NCBI RefSeq assembly: GCF_000203935.1
Contig: NC_008577.1
Coordinates: 2,666,001-2,730,000 of the forward strand
Source of the DNA: Shewanella sp. ANA-3
GTDB lineage: Bacteria > Pseudomonadota > Gammaproteobacteria > Enterobacterales > Shewanellaceae
Direction of reading: 5' to 3'
DNA: 64,000 nt
Positions 18,320-26,968 of this stretch are shown here, one piece after another (the stretch's first letter is position 1; each line of letters opens with the position of its first letter). A program made the position numbers and the translations under genes. Under the pieces are notes generated by a model that was not told where the DNA came from, made no database searches, and saw only the letters and a list, made by a program, of their open reading frames with translations.

Positions 18320-18347
18320 CTGCATGGGAAGGGATTTGAAGGCAATA

Positions 18348-18431
18348 TCAGAACATGGATACAAAGAATGCACTGAAAAATAAAGCAATTACAACTGTTG
18401 TACCTAGCGCCATTTTTAGTTCGGTGTTCAT
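18348..18431 (-). CDS. ynhF: YnhF-like 27-residue membrane peptide
   Basis: A very short gene with a strong ribosome site (CTAGGAGAG, 6-7 bases before ATG at 18429-18431) and its own terminator. The peptide starts M-N-T-E-L-K-M-A-L-G-T-T-V-V and continues as one hydrophobic helix ending F-V-S-M-F. The N-terminal pattern M-[NS]-T-[DE]-L-K-x-x-L-x-T-T matches E. coli YnhF as I remember it. A longer in-frame reading to 18599 has no ribosome site and non-conserved sequence, so it is rejected. Location: inner membrane, single span. Function unknown in the family; a candidate CRP site lies 126 bases upstream. Confidence 0.75.
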   Translation of the reverse strand: MNTELKMALGTTVVIALFFSAFFVSMF

Positions 18432-18556
18432 ATTCACTCTCCTAGTTGGTATAACCCCATTATTATCAAGGCTGAGATAAATGCCTATATTGAGATAGTT
18501 ATTTTGTGAGCAAGAGCTAAATAATCGTGCACTTTTCACACCGCACCGCCAAGCAA

Positions 18557-18572
18557 AGTGACGTAGCTCACA
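18557..18572. promoter_or_regulatory. Candidate CRP-binding site between ynhF and gloA
   Basis: The sequence AGTGA-N6-TCACA matches the CRP consensus TGTGA-N6-TCACA in nine of ten fixed positions. It lies about 126 bases from the ynhF start and 135 from the gloA start, so it could act on either divergent gene. Confidence 0.5.
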
Positions 18573-18706
18573 AAGCAAGAATTTCCCTAGCGCACGCAAT
18601 TATCGAAATCAAGACTAGGCAATCCATTTATTCGATTAACATTCCGGCATGACTTACGACAAATTTTGATATACTGCCGCCGTAATTCATTGACCGAGAT
18701 AATCCT

Positions 18707-19117
18707 ATGTCACAACTGTTACACACCATGCTTCGCGTCGGTAACTTAGAACGCAGTATCGCTTTTTACACTCAAGTGCTGGGTATGAAGCTGCTCCGCA
18801 CCTCAGAAAACCCAGAGTACAAATATTCCCTCGCCTTCGTGGGTTTCGGTGAAGAATCAACGGGCCAGGCCGTCATCGAGTTGACCTACAACTGGGGAAC
18901 GGAAAAATACGATCTCGGCACGGCCTTTGGTCATATTGCCATCGGTGATGAAGACATTTATGCCCGCTGCGAAGCCATTGCCGCTGCGGGTGGTAAAGTG
19001 ACTCGCGCACCCGGCCCTGTTGCTGGTGGCACCACTGAAATCGCCTTTGTGGAAGACCCCGACGGTTATAAGATTGAATTTATTCAAATGAAATCGGCGA
19101 CCCAAGGTTTAGGTTAA
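18707..19117 (+). CDS. gloA: Lactoylglutathione lyase (glyoxalase I)
   Basis: A 136-residue Ni/Zn glyoxalase I of normal bacterial length. Metal ligands are visible: His6 (L-L-H-T-M-L-R-V), Glu in V-I-E-L-T-Y-N-W-G, His in A-F-G-H-I-A-I-G and Glu in Y-K-I-E-F-I-Q. Reaction: the hemithioacetal of methylglyoxal and glutathione is isomerised to S-lactoylglutathione in the cytoplasm, detoxifying methylglyoxal. Monocistronic, ending at a strong terminator. Confidence 0.96.
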   Translation: MSQLLHTMLRVGNLERSIAFYTQVLGMKLLRTSENPEYKYSLAFVGFGEESTGQAVIELTYNWGTEKYDLGTAFGHIAIGDEDIYARCEAIAAAGGKVTRAPGPVAGGTTEIAFVEDPDGYKIEFIQMKSATQGLG

Positions 19118-19141
19118 GCCTATTACCTTCCCGCCTGATAT

Positions 19142-19176
19142 AAAACGGCGTTTGCATACCCTGCAAACGCCGTTTT
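19142..19176. terminator. Bidirectional terminator between gloA and msrQ
   Basis: A perfect 15-bp stem (AAAACGGCGTTTGCA / TGCAAACGCCGTTTT) with a five-base loop. It serves the convergent gloA and msrPQ units. Confidence 0.93.
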
Positions 19177-19208
19177 CTTTGCTCATAAATAAATGCCAAT
19201 ACTAGGGA

Positions 19209-19856
19209 TTACCGCTTGCCCTCGGCGGCCATGGCGATACGGCTGCTGCGCTTCTTCTGCCAAATGGGCAAACGCCACGCGAGCAACAAACTAAAGCCAA
19301 GGATATACAGACTCGGTTCAATAATTTCGGATTTTACCGACCAATAAAAATGAATCGGCGCCAGTATCGCCACCACATACACCCCATTGTGCAGCGTTTG
19401 CCAACGGCGGCCCATTGTACGCATCAAGGCTTTAAAGGACGTCAGTGCTAGCGCGGTGACTATCGCATAGGCCAGTGCGCCGACTAAAATATAAGGCCGT
19501 TTCGCCACTTCACTGAAGAATAACTCCCAGGCAAACAGCAGATCTAAACTAAAAAACGCCACTATATGCAAAGTCGCATAGGCAAACACATACAAGCCAA
19601 CTAAACGGCGTGTCTGCATTAACCAGCCTAACTTTAATCCCTTAGCAAGGGGGGAAATCAGCAGCGTAGCCGCCAACGCATTTAAAGCGCCAATGCCAGT
19701 AAAGTGGATAATATGCTGCACGGGGTCGCCGCCCGCACGGCCCGACAGCACAGTAAAAATCAGCCAAGCAATCGGGATAAGCCCAATCAAATGAAAGACT
19801 AACTTTACCCAGAGCAGCTGTTTTGGCGTGACTCTTACCGCCGTGATATTGAACAT
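19209..19856 (-). CDS. msrQ: MsrQ heme-binding membrane subunit of periplasmic methionine sulfoxide reductase
   Basis: A 215-residue integral membrane protein with six hydrophobic helices of the ferric-reductase-like (YedZ) family. Candidate heme ligands are His residues in helices 2, 3 and 5 (Q-H-I-I-H-F-T, Y-A-T-L-H-I-V-A and W-Q-T-L-H-N-G-V-Y). Known role: passes electrons from the quinone pool or a cytoplasmic flavin reductase to MsrP, which repairs oxidised methionine in periplasmic proteins. It lies 111 bases downstream of msrP on the same strand. Confidence 0.92.
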   Translation of the reverse strand: MFNITAVRVTPKQLLWVKLVFHLIGLIPIAWLIFTVLSGRAGGDPVQHIIHFTGIGALNALAATLLISPLAKGLKLGWLMQTRRLVGLYVFAYATLHIVAFFSLDLLFAWELFFSEVAKRPYILVGALAYAIVTALALTSFKALMRTMGRRWQTLHNGVYVVAILAPIHFYWSVKSEIIEPSLYILGFSLLLAWRLPIWQKKRSSRIAMAAEGKR

Positions 19857-19967
19857 AGGACTCCTACTCTTTTGACTCTTTCAAGGCACTAACCAGTATG
19901 CCGCTAGATATTGCAGCTCGTTCGCTAGGCGCAATCAATGGCGCCTAAACAACAGCCGCCAAGTGAG

Positions 19968-21002
19968 TTAATAAAACTGCCTCAGATCCATCCCCTCATA
20001 TAACGAGGCGACAAATTCGCCATAACCATTAAAGGGCTGCGTATCGATGCGTTTTGCCGAAAACAAACCGCCCTCGCCAATGCGCCGCTCGCTCGCCTGT
20101 GACCAACGGGGATGATCGACCGCAGGATTCACATTGGCATAAAAGCCATACTCATGGGGCGCGAGTTGATTCCAACTGGTGGGAGGCTGCTTGTCCATCA
20201 CCCGAATGCGGACGATGGATTTAATGCTCTTAAAACCGTATTTCCAAGGTACCACTAAGCGGATAGGCGCGCCGTTTTGCGGCGGCAAGGTTTTTCCGTA
20301 GAGTCCGACCGACATCAGCGTCAGCTCATTCATCGCCTCGGCAATGGTTAGACCTTCCACATAGGGATAATGAATGCCGCCACCCATTAAGCGGCTCTTT
20401 TGCCCCGGCATTTGCTCAGGATCGAAGGCGGTTTCAAAGGCAACATACTTGCCTTTACTGGTCACGCCGACTTTTTTCAATAAAGCGGCGAGTGGAAAGC
20501 CTACCCAAGGGATCACCATGGACCAAGCTTCGACGCAGCGCAGGCGGTATATGCGTTCTTCCAGAGGAAATAGCTTAGTGAGATCTTGATAATCGAGCGT
20601 CATCGGGCGCTCCACTTCACCTTCGATACGTAATTGCCAAGGGTCGACCTTAAACTGCTGGGCGTTATCAGACGGATCCTGCTTGCTGGTACCAAACTCG
20701 TAAAAGTTATTGTGGGTGGTGACCTTATCCACGGGTGTCAGCACTTCGTCCTTACCAAAGCGGACATTGGCCTCAAAGGTCAATGGCGTAGTGATAAAGC
20801 TGGTTTTGGGTTGTTCGCCAAACAGATCGAATAATCCCGCCTGCACATAACCCGGAATGCTGGCCCCAATCGCGCCAAGGCCCATGGCTTTGACTATATG
20901 GCGGCGGGCCTTAAACACCGACTCGGGTGTCACTTGATTATCTTGGATATGCCAGCGCGCTTTTTTCAAAATACCCGGTGTAAAACGTGATTGATTAGCC
21001 AA
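19968..21002 (-). CDS. msrP: MsrP molybdopterin catalytic subunit of periplasmic methionine sulfoxide reductase
   Basis: A sulfite-oxidase-fold Mo enzyme close to E. coli MsrP (YedY) across its length. A twin-arginine export signal ([12 protein letters not shown]) precedes an Ala/Gly hydrophobic stretch. The molybdenum cysteine lies in [10 protein letters not shown], and other conserved blocks include N-N-F-Y-E-F-G and [11 protein letters not shown]. Role: reduces methionine sulfoxide in periplasmic proteins with electrons from MsrQ. I chose the TTG at 21000-21002 because AGAGG sits six bases upstream; another in-frame TTG at 21017 overlaps that ribosome site. An atypical start is therefore likely in either case. 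Confidence 0.92.
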   Translation of the reverse strand: MANQSRFTPGILKKARWHIQDNQVTPESVFKARRHIVKAMGLGAIGASIPGYVQAGLFDLFGEQPKTSFITTPLTFEANVRFGKDEVLTPVDKVTTHNNFYEFGTSKQDPSDNAQQFKVDPWQLRIEGEVERPMTLDYQDLTKLFPLEERIYRLRCVEAWSMVIPWVGFPLAALLKKVGVTSKGKYVAFETAFDPEQMPGQKSRLMGGGIHYPYVEGLTIAEAMNELTLMSVGLYGKTLPPQNGAPIRLVVPWKYGFKSIKSIVRIRVMDKQPPTSWNQLAPHEYGFYANVNPAVDHPRWSQASERRIGEGGLFSAKRIDTQPFNGYGEFVASLYEGMDLRQFY

Positions 21003-21276
21003 TGGACACCTCTGCAAAAATAAATGTTATGTACCGGCGCTGACTCACACTCTGCGCTCGCCCAAAAAGCCTCAGGTATATTTACCTGTGTTGATAAGCT
21101 GTAGGGATATAGACACAGATAACAGCAAAAAAATTTCATCCCTCACAGTATCTCAACTTAAGCGACTAAGTCTTGCTCATTTGAGTCATCGCCTAAACAG
21201 ATTGTTAATTAAAGCACTTGAAGCCTTTTTTGGGGCATGCGACCCTAGGCGCCACAGCTAAAGGAGTGCTAATAAG

Positions 21277-22842
21277 ATGCCATTTTCTCAATCTTTTTCC
21301 CTCGCCCAGATCATCGGTCTTCTCGCCGTGGCCTTTTTAGGACTGTTAATCGGTGCCCTACTCAATCAACGTCTCACCCGCTCACGCTGGCAACAGTTTA
21401 AAGACGAATTAGAGCAAGAAATGCGGCAAGTAAACGAAGACGCCGAGCTCTCCCTCGCCCAGCAGCAAGTTTTAGTCGACGACAAAGATAACCAACTGCG
21501 CCAATGCCAACAACGCTTAGAGCAAAAGATAGAACAACTGGGTAAAGCCGAAGCCATGGCCGAGCGCCTGCCGAGTATTGAGCAGCAACTCGCCGACAGC
21601 CATCGCCGCCAACTCGAGCTCCAACTGGCCTTATCTAAATCCAATGCGATGCAACAGACTATTCAGGCCAAGGCCGATGCTCAGCAATCCGCCATGCAGG
21701 AAAAAATCGCCACCTTAGAAATGGCCGAAGTTCGCCTACAAACTCAGTTTGAAAACCTTGCCAATCGAATTTTCGAAGAGCGCAGCGAAAGCTTTAAGCA
21801 TCAAAACGCCAATCAGTTAGAAGGTGTGCTCGGGCCGTTGAAGCAACAGTTAGAAGGCTTTAGACAGCAAATTCGCGAATCCTACAACCATGAGCAGTCG
21901 GAGCGCAGCGCCCTCAAACATCAATTAGAACATCTGCGCGAGCTCAATTTAAAAATGAGTCAGGATGCCATTAACCTGACCAAGGCCTTAAAGGGCGATA
22001 ACAAGCAGCAAGGCAACTGGGGCGAAGTGATTTTAGACCGCGTGCTGCAAGAAAGCGGCCTGCGCGAAGGTCACGAATATCACACCCAGCAGGATCTGAA
22101 GGACGACAGCGGCAAACGCTTTAAACCCGATGTGATCGTGCATTTGCCTGAAAATAAAGACGTGGTTATCGATGCCAAGATGTCGCTCATCAGCTACGAG
22201 CGCTATTTTAATAGCGAAGATCCGCTGGTGCGTGAACAGGCCATCAATGAGCATGTTTTATCGATCCGTAATCATATTAAGGGCTTGAGTCAAAAGGATT
22301 ATCAGCGTTTACACGGGCTCAAAAGCTTAGATTACGTGTTGATGTTTATTCCGATTGAACCCGCGTTCTTACTAGCCCTAGAGCATGATCCAAGTCTTGT
22401 TAACTTTGCCCTCGAGCAAAATATTATGCTGGTCAGTCCAACCAACCTCTTGGTTGCCCTGCGAACAATCAATAATATCTGGCGTTACGAGTATCAAAAC
22501 CAGCACGCCCAAACCATTGCCAAACAGGCGGGTCGGATCTACGACAAACTCTGTGGCTACCTCGACGATATGGAAAAACTCGGCCGCGCTCTGGATAACG
22601 CCGAAAAAACCTATCACAGTGCCATGAACAAATTGTCATCGGGCAAAGGCAATTTAGTGCGTCAAGCACATTTAATGCAGCAACTAGGTGTTGATACCAG
22701 CAAGCAACTCGATAAGATGTTACTTGAGAAGGCGCTTAACGAAGCCTTAGACGAGAGTGATGCGCAGGACAGCGGTGATAATCAAACTCATCGCGATACG
22801 CTTTTGACCCATACTGAGGATGCCACCGCACTCGAACAATAA
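21277..22842 (+). CDS. rmuC: RmuC DNA recombination protein
   Basis: A 521-residue protein with an N-terminal transmembrane helix (about residues 10-28), a long coiled coil (about 35-210) and the RmuC nuclease-like domain (about 225-480). The family blocks G-N-W-G-E-V-I-L-D-R-V-L and D-V-V-I-D-A-K-M-S-L are intact; the D...D-A-K pattern fits a PD-(D/E)XK fold. Known role: limits inversions and rearrangements at short inverted repeats in E. coli; mechanism poorly defined. AAGGAG precedes the ATG. About 70-90 bases upstream of slt on the same strand, though co-transcription is uncertain. Confidence 0.93.
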   Translation: MPFSQSFSLAQIIGLLAVAFLGLLIGALLNQRLTRSRWQQFKDELEQEMRQVNEDAELSLAQQQVLVDDKDNQLRQCQQRLEQKIEQLGKAEAMAERLPSIEQQLADSHRRQLELQLALSKSNAMQQTIQAKADAQQSAMQEKIATLEMAEVRLQTQFENLANRIFEERSESFKHQNANQLEGVLGPLKQQLEGFRQQIRESYNHEQSERSALKHQLEHLRELNLKMSQDAINLTKALKGDNKQQGNWGEVILDRVLQESGLREGHEYHTQQDLKDDSGKRFKPDVIVHLPENKDVVIDAKMSLISYERYFNSEDPLVREQAINEHVLSIRNHIKGLSQKDYQRLHGLKSLDYVLMFIPIEPAFLLALEHDPSLVNFALEQNIMLVSPTNLLVALRTINNIWRYEYQNQHAQTIAKQAGRIYDKLCGYLDDMEKLGRALDNAEKTYHSAMNKLSSGKGNLVRQAHLMQQLGVDTSKQLDKMLLEKALNEALDESDAQDSGDNQTHRDTLLTHTEDATALEQ

Positions 22843-22935
22843 CGATAAACACGCAGTTTAAAAGCCAATAACTCATAATCCTGAATCGATAGGGAAAAGT
22901 CGATTGTAACCTTGATGCCCGGAGGCAAGTTCTGC

Positions 22936-24861
22936 ATGTGCAACCCATTGACAAAGATGGTGTTATCCAGCGCAATTATCATCGCAGGGGCATTTAATGC
23001 CTCTGCGGCTTTCGCGTTAACTTCTACCCAGAAGACCTTTCTTGAGGCTGAAAAAGCCCTAAAGAAACAAGACTATGCCACCTACAAGCCCCTGCGAGCT
23101 AAGTTAGGCGATTATCCGCTGGCGATTTATCTCGACCATGATATCGACATTGGCAAGCTTAACGATTTACGCGGCAACGACGCTAAGGCCATGATAGATA
23201 AGTATCAAACCACGCCTATGTATCAGCGCCTGCGTTCAAAATATTTATTAAATGCCGGCGGCCAAAAGCGTTGGAACGACTTTTTGAGCCTCGCCCAAGA
23301 CGCGCCGACCGATGTCAGGCTGCAGTGTTATTTCTATGAGGCCAAACTCGCCAAGGGCGAAACCCAAACCGCCTACACGGCGGCGCAGTCACTTTGGGTC
23401 TATGGCGATTCCCGTCCCAAGGAATGCGATCCCCTCTTCAATGCCTGGACCAAAGCCGGTAAGCGCACTCAGGATGTGATTTGGGCGCGGATGTTACTGA
23501 GCTTCGATGAGGGCCAAACCAGCCTGCTGAGTTACCTATCGCAAAAAATCACCGTGCATAGCGCAGAGGCAAAACGCTTAGTGGCGGTGTTTAAAGACCC
23601 CAATAGCCTGCGCCATACCGAAAAATTTAAGGACAAAAATCCTATCGTTGGCGATATCGTCGCCGCAGGCTTAAAACGCCTTGCCCGTAAGGATCTCGAC
23701 CAAGCCATTAATTTATATACTCGGTATCAAAAAGCGAAACGCTTTACTCCAGCTCAGGATCAACAGCTGCAAAAGTATCTAGTACGCCGCGTGTTGATTG
23801 AGCAGGATGATAATTTTAAAGACTGGGCCGATAACCTGCTGCCCGAGATGAAGAGCGATGATATGTTCGAGCGCCGCTTACGCTGGGCGATCCGCGAGCA
23901 GGACAGCACCCATATCGCGCGCTACTTAGATTTATTATCGCCAGAAAGCGCAGCCAAAGAGCGCTGGCAGTATTGGCTGTATCGCACTAACGCGAAACAC
24001 GCTCCCGAAAGCGCCACTAAGGCGTTAGCAGCTGTCAGTAATGAGCGCAACTTTTACGGTTTTGCCGCATCGCAGTTATTGAATAAGCCCGTGTCCTTAA
24101 ATCAAAGCCCTGAGCCTGTGGTGGATGGGACCAGTCAAAAACTCGAAGACGATTTAGGCTTTGTGCGCGTACTGGAGTTGATGGCGCTGGATCGTTACTT
24201 CGATGCCCGTTATGAATGGGTCGCCCTACTAAAGCGCAGCAATAATGAGATGCGCGCCCGCTATGGTCGTTATGCCCACGATCAAGGCTGGTATGACTTT
24301 GGCGTAGAAGCCAGTATTCAAGGCAAGCTCTGGGATGATATTCCCCTGCGCTTCCCGATGGCACATCAGTCAGGCTTCGAACACGCCAGTAAAAAGCACA
24401 AGGTCAACATTGATGAAATCCGCGCCATTAGCCGCCGCGAAAGTGCGTTTTTCCTCTATGCGACCTCAGGTGTCGGCGCCCGCGGTTTAATGCAGATTAT
24501 GCCCGCAACAGCCAAGGCTACCGCGAAGAAACACGGGGCTAAGTACAGCGATCCTAAGGATCTCTACAGCGCCGAGCTGAACTTAAACTTAGGCAGTGCC
24601 TATTACGCACAATTGTTGAAGGATTTCAATCAAAACCGCGTGTTAGCAACCGCCGCCTATAACGCTGGCCCCTCGAGGGTTCGCCGCTGGTTAGCGGAGT
24701 CGAATGGAAAGCTCGATGCCATGAGTTTTATCGAGTCCATTCCCTTCACCGAAACCCGTGAATATGTGCAAGCCGTGTTAAGTTATCGGTTGATTTACGA
24801 GGCGCAAAAACAAAAGCCACAGCCTTTATTTAATGAGGCTGAGCTTAAGTTCCATTACTAA
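22936..24861 (+). CDS. slt: Soluble lytic murein transglycosylase (Slt70)
   Basis: A periplasmic transglycosylase of about 641 residues. A signal peptide (A-G-A-F-N-A-S-A-A-F-A) precedes a superhelical U-shaped alpha domain (about 25-440), a linker, and a C-terminal lysozyme-like domain. The catalytic Glu lies in S-R-R-E-S-A-F-F, followed by G-A-R-G-L-M-Q-I-M-P-A-T-A and A-A-Y-N-A-G-P-S. Reaction: cleaves the MurNAc-GlcNAc bond with formation of 1,6-anhydromuramic acid. I prefer ATG at 22936, ten bases after GGAGG; an upstream ATG at 22912 has no ribosome site. A strong terminator follows. Confidence 0.93.
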   Translation: MCNPLTKMVLSSAIIIAGAFNASAAFALTSTQKTFLEAEKALKKQDYATYKPLRAKLGDYPLAIYLDHDIDIGKLNDLRGNDAKAMIDKYQTTPMYQRLRSKYLLNAGGQKRWNDFLSLAQDAPTDVRLQCYFYEAKLAKGETQTAYTAAQSLWVYGDSRPKECDPLFNAWTKAGKRTQDVIWARMLLSFDEGQTSLLSYLSQKITVHSAEAKRLVAVFKDPNSLRHTEKFKDKNPIVGDIVAAGLKRLARKDLDQAINLYTRYQKAKRFTPAQDQQLQKYLVRRVLIEQDDNFKDWADNLLPEMKSDDMFERRLRWAIREQDSTHIARYLDLLSPESAAKERWQYWLYRTNAKHAPESATKALAAVSNERNFYGFAASQLLNKPVSLNQSPEPVVDGTSQKLEDDLGFVRVLELMALDRYFDARYEWVALLKRSNNEMRARYGRYAHDQGWYDFGVEASIQGKLWDDIPLRFPMAHQSGFEHASKKHKVNIDEIRAISRRESAFFLYATSGVGARGLMQIMPATAKATAKKHGAKYSDPKDLYSAELNLNLGSAYYAQLLKDFNQNRVLATAAYNAGPSRVRRWLAESNGKLDAMSFIESIPFTETREYVQAVLSYRLIYEAQKQKPQPLFNEAELKFHY

Positions 24862-24895
24862 GCCGCATGGCGGAAATGGGATAGTTATCAAACAG

Positions 24896-24930
24896 TAATC
24901 AAGGTGGCGTTGGCCACCTTGATTATTTTT
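24896..24930 (+). terminator. Terminator after slt
   Basis: A perfect 13-bp stem (TAATCAAGGTGGC / GCCACCTTGATTA) with a GTTG loop and a following T-run. Confidence 0.93.
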
Positions 24931-25075
24931 GGCCACATCAAGATGCCGTTTTATCACAAGGTTTAACCGTATGAGTGTTTAATCGGCAAACGCGCTCAAG
25001 CCAGGTAAACTTGTTTGCACTCTTGGCCACTAAATGCGAATAATTAGCGATTAGTCATTTAACACGCCAGTCTCG

Positions 25076-25777
25076 ATGCTCAATCTCAGCGGTTTATCCT
25101 TAAGTTGCGAATATCAGCCCTTTGTCTGTCCCCATACTCAACGCATTCATGGCTATGAAGCACTCGCCCGTTTTTACCTTGAGCAGGGTCAAGCCATCGC
25201 CCCGAATCTAGTGTTTGAGCAATTACACGAAGCCAGCGAACAACTGGCGGCGGTCGAGTTTCAGGCAAAAGCCTTTCAGCTCAAACACGCCCCTCAGGCG
25301 CAGCGATTATTTGTGAATGTGGACCCCCACGCGGTGGATGGCGCGCATACCCAAAAGTTACTCGACCAGCTATCGCAGCATCCGCAATTAACGGTAGAAA
25401 TCATTGAAAACACCTGCGTGAGTGATGCCGAACTTGCTAATCGCTTGTTCCATCAATTTAAAGCGGCCAATATTCAAGTGGCGCTCGATGATATCGGCGC
25501 CCCTCACTCCATGCTCTCCATCGATTTAATGATGAATGTGGACTACCTCAAGTTTGACCGCTACTGGCTTAAATTAATCGACGCGCCCCATGGTATCGCC
25601 CTGCTCAGCGCCCTGATTGAATTTGGCAAACGCACGGGCAAACAATGCATCCTCGAAGGCATAGAAACCGAGGCACAACTCCAGCTAGCCCGCGAGCTAA
25701 ATATCGATCTAGTACAGGGATTTCTATTCAAACCTTGGTTTATCCGCCCCGAGCAAAGTGAAAGGTTAATTTGTTAG
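25076..25777 (+). CDS. EAL-domain cyclic di-GMP phosphodiesterase
   Basis: A 233-residue protein that is little more than one EAL domain, with no membrane segment or sensor. The catalytic pattern looks complete: G-Y-E-A-L-A-R, N-V-D-P, V-E-I-I-E-N, L-D-D-I-G (usually DDFG), Y-L-K-F-D, L-E-G-I-E-T and V-Q-G-F-L-F. Known role: hydrolysis of cyclic di-GMP to pGpG. The Phe-to-Ile change in DDFG and Leu-Glu-Gly for Ala-Glu-Gly are conservative. It borders the cassette island on its right. From memory, the S. oneidensis integron integrase gene lies near the equivalent gene. Confidence 0.87.
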   Translation: MLNLSGLSLSCEYQPFVCPHTQRIHGYEALARFYLEQGQAIAPNLVFEQLHEASEQLAAVEFQAKAFQLKHAPQAQRLFVNVDPHAVDGAHTQKLLDQLSQHPQLTVEIIENTCVSDAELANRLFHQFKAANIQVALDDIGAPHSMLSIDLMMNVDYLKFDRYWLKLIDAPHGIALLSALIEFGKRTGKQCILEGIETEAQLQLARELNIDLVQGFLFKPWFIRPEQSERLIC

Positions 25778-25959
25778 GGAAGGATGCAGTCACATACTGG
25801 TATGGAAGAATTAATCATGTTCATGGCCATTGGTAACTCTGAGATTCTTCAAATTTAATGTCACCTAGCGCAGATATGGATTGTCATTGTTTCCCCTGTG
25901 ACACGCCGCCCTTTTATTTCACAAGAAGCATCCCTGAGGGCTCGACGACGACATCTGCT

Positions 25960-26058
25960 GTACATGGATGTACGAATGCCGCGTTCACATGGCCTATGAT
26001 GTTCCCTACATCATAGTGGCATTTCCCATATCCCTATGGGTCAGATGTGAAAGAGCGG
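25960..26058. repeat. Multi-hairpin structured element, left flank
   Basis: First hairpin: GTACAT-GG-ATGTAC (25960-25973). Then a closing stem, CCGC (25979-25982) plus TTCACAT (25984-25990) with ATGTGAA (26045-26051) plus GCGG (26055-26058). It encloses two further hairpins: CTATGATGT/ACATCATAG (25994-26016) and CCCATA/TATGGG (26025-26040). The branched fold points to a dispersed repeat or structured RNA rather than chance. Confidence 0.7.
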
Positions 26059-26388
26059 CCATGCCGCCAACAGTCACAGTTGCAACAATAGCAATCTTTA
26101 CGATCATTGAACTGTTCATTGGCTAAAAGCTTTTTGCCCCATTCTGTATTTCGGCTCGTTAGCTCAACCGAAAATTCCCACTCCTGCTGCCATACAAATT
26201 CTTATCTATTTGCCTATGTTTGGCCTTACCAGAAATCAGCTAACAACGTATGGGTATACAGTCGTATTTAAACTTAGGTGTTTTGGTATGATTTTCAGAC
26301 AAAATCAGAGCGCACTAATTCCATCCGCAATAAATAAAACTCTTTAAAATCAGGTGAATATAATAACTGAATTTTAGTTAATAGGTTT

Positions 26389-26413
26389 GGAAAACGCGCA
26401 TGCGCGTTTTTCC
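26389..26413. repeat. Near-perfect palindrome GGAAAA-CGCGCATGCGCG-TTTTTCC
   Basis: A 25-base self-complementary sequence with a single length difference between the arms. Fourteen of its bases (AAACGCGCATGCGC) recur directly at 26496-26509, just before the first cassette. Its role is unknown; it could be a terminator-like hairpin or part of a decayed recombination site. Confidence 0.65.
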
Positions 26414-26531
26414 AGATGGTGTATTTTATAAAAAGCTGATAACTTCTTTACATACAGATAGTTAACTATGCGTGTTTTTACTGGTCCAACGAGGTAAACG
26501 CGCATGCGCACGAATAAAATGTTAAAAGTCC

Positions 26532-26966
26532 ATGAAACTCATAGCTACAGTACTATTATTTACGTTTTCAAGCTTTCTATATGCGGGAGAGAAAGGGATG
26601 TCTGAAATACCGGGAAAGAATATTTCCATAAATCAACTTGAGGAAATGTTTTCGAATATTCGTGAAAACACTGACTGGAACATTTCGGGTAACATGCTGT
26701 GGGGTTATTTCTTTACTCACAACGAACCTACGAAACTTGAAGAAGCCAAAGAAGCATTGATTTCAAAAGGGTATACCTTTGTGGATATATATCTATCCGA
26801 TAAAGAAGAACCGAATGAACCTGACATGTTTTGGTTGCATGTTGAGCGTATAGAGACTCACTCACCCAAGACTCTAGATGCAAGAAATGATGAACTGTAT
26901 ATTTTTGCTCATGAGTTTGGCCTTGATTCATATGATGGTATGGATATTGGCCCTGTAGCCAAATAA
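26532..26966 (+). CDS. Cassette 1: exported RraB-domain protein
   Basis: A 144-residue protein. Residues 1-18 look like a signal peptide (M-K-L-I-A-T then a hydrophobic core ending Y-A-G). The rest resembles the RraB (regulator of RNase E activity B) fold: L-W-G-Y-F-F-T-H, G-Y-T-F-V-D-I, L-H-V-E-R-I-E-T-H, R-N-D-E-L-Y and the terminal Y-D-G-M-D-I-G-P. Classical RraB is cytosolic and binds RNase E, so an exported copy would do something else. The gene starts ten bases inside the cassette boundary (GTTAAAAG, 26521-26528) and is followed by an attC. AT-rich, unlike the core genes. Confidence 0.75.
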   Translation: MKLIATVLLFTFSSFLYAGEKGMSEIPGKNISINQLEEMFSNIRENTDWNISGNMLWGYFFTHNEPTKLEEAKEALISKGYTFVDIYLSDKEEPNEPDMFWLHVERIETHSPKTLDARNDELYIFAHEFGLDSYDGMDIGPVAK

Positions 26967-26968
26967 AA

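Larger units (their letters stand above)
25778..26521. other. Long non-coding flank at the left edge of the cassette array
   Basis: More than 700 bases with no credible gene. It holds the multi-hairpin element at 25960-26058, a GC palindrome at 26389-26413, and a 14-base direct repeat at 26392 and 26496. In an integron this is where attI and the integrase would lie. I found no tyrosine recombinase motif in either strand; any attI or leading attC is degraded beyond recognition. Confidence 0.6.

Noticed and set aside
26006..26107. 33-codon minus-strand ORF beginning M-I-V-K-I-A-I-V-A-T
   Set aside because: It overlaps the branched hairpin element and has no clear ribosome site; its sequence is explained by the structured repeat.
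26460..26528. A leading attC site before cassette 1
   Set aside because: GTTAAC occurs at 26461 and a GTTAAAAG closes the region, but the arms between pair poorly and the opening motif does not complement a known boundary. A degenerate site cannot be excluded.
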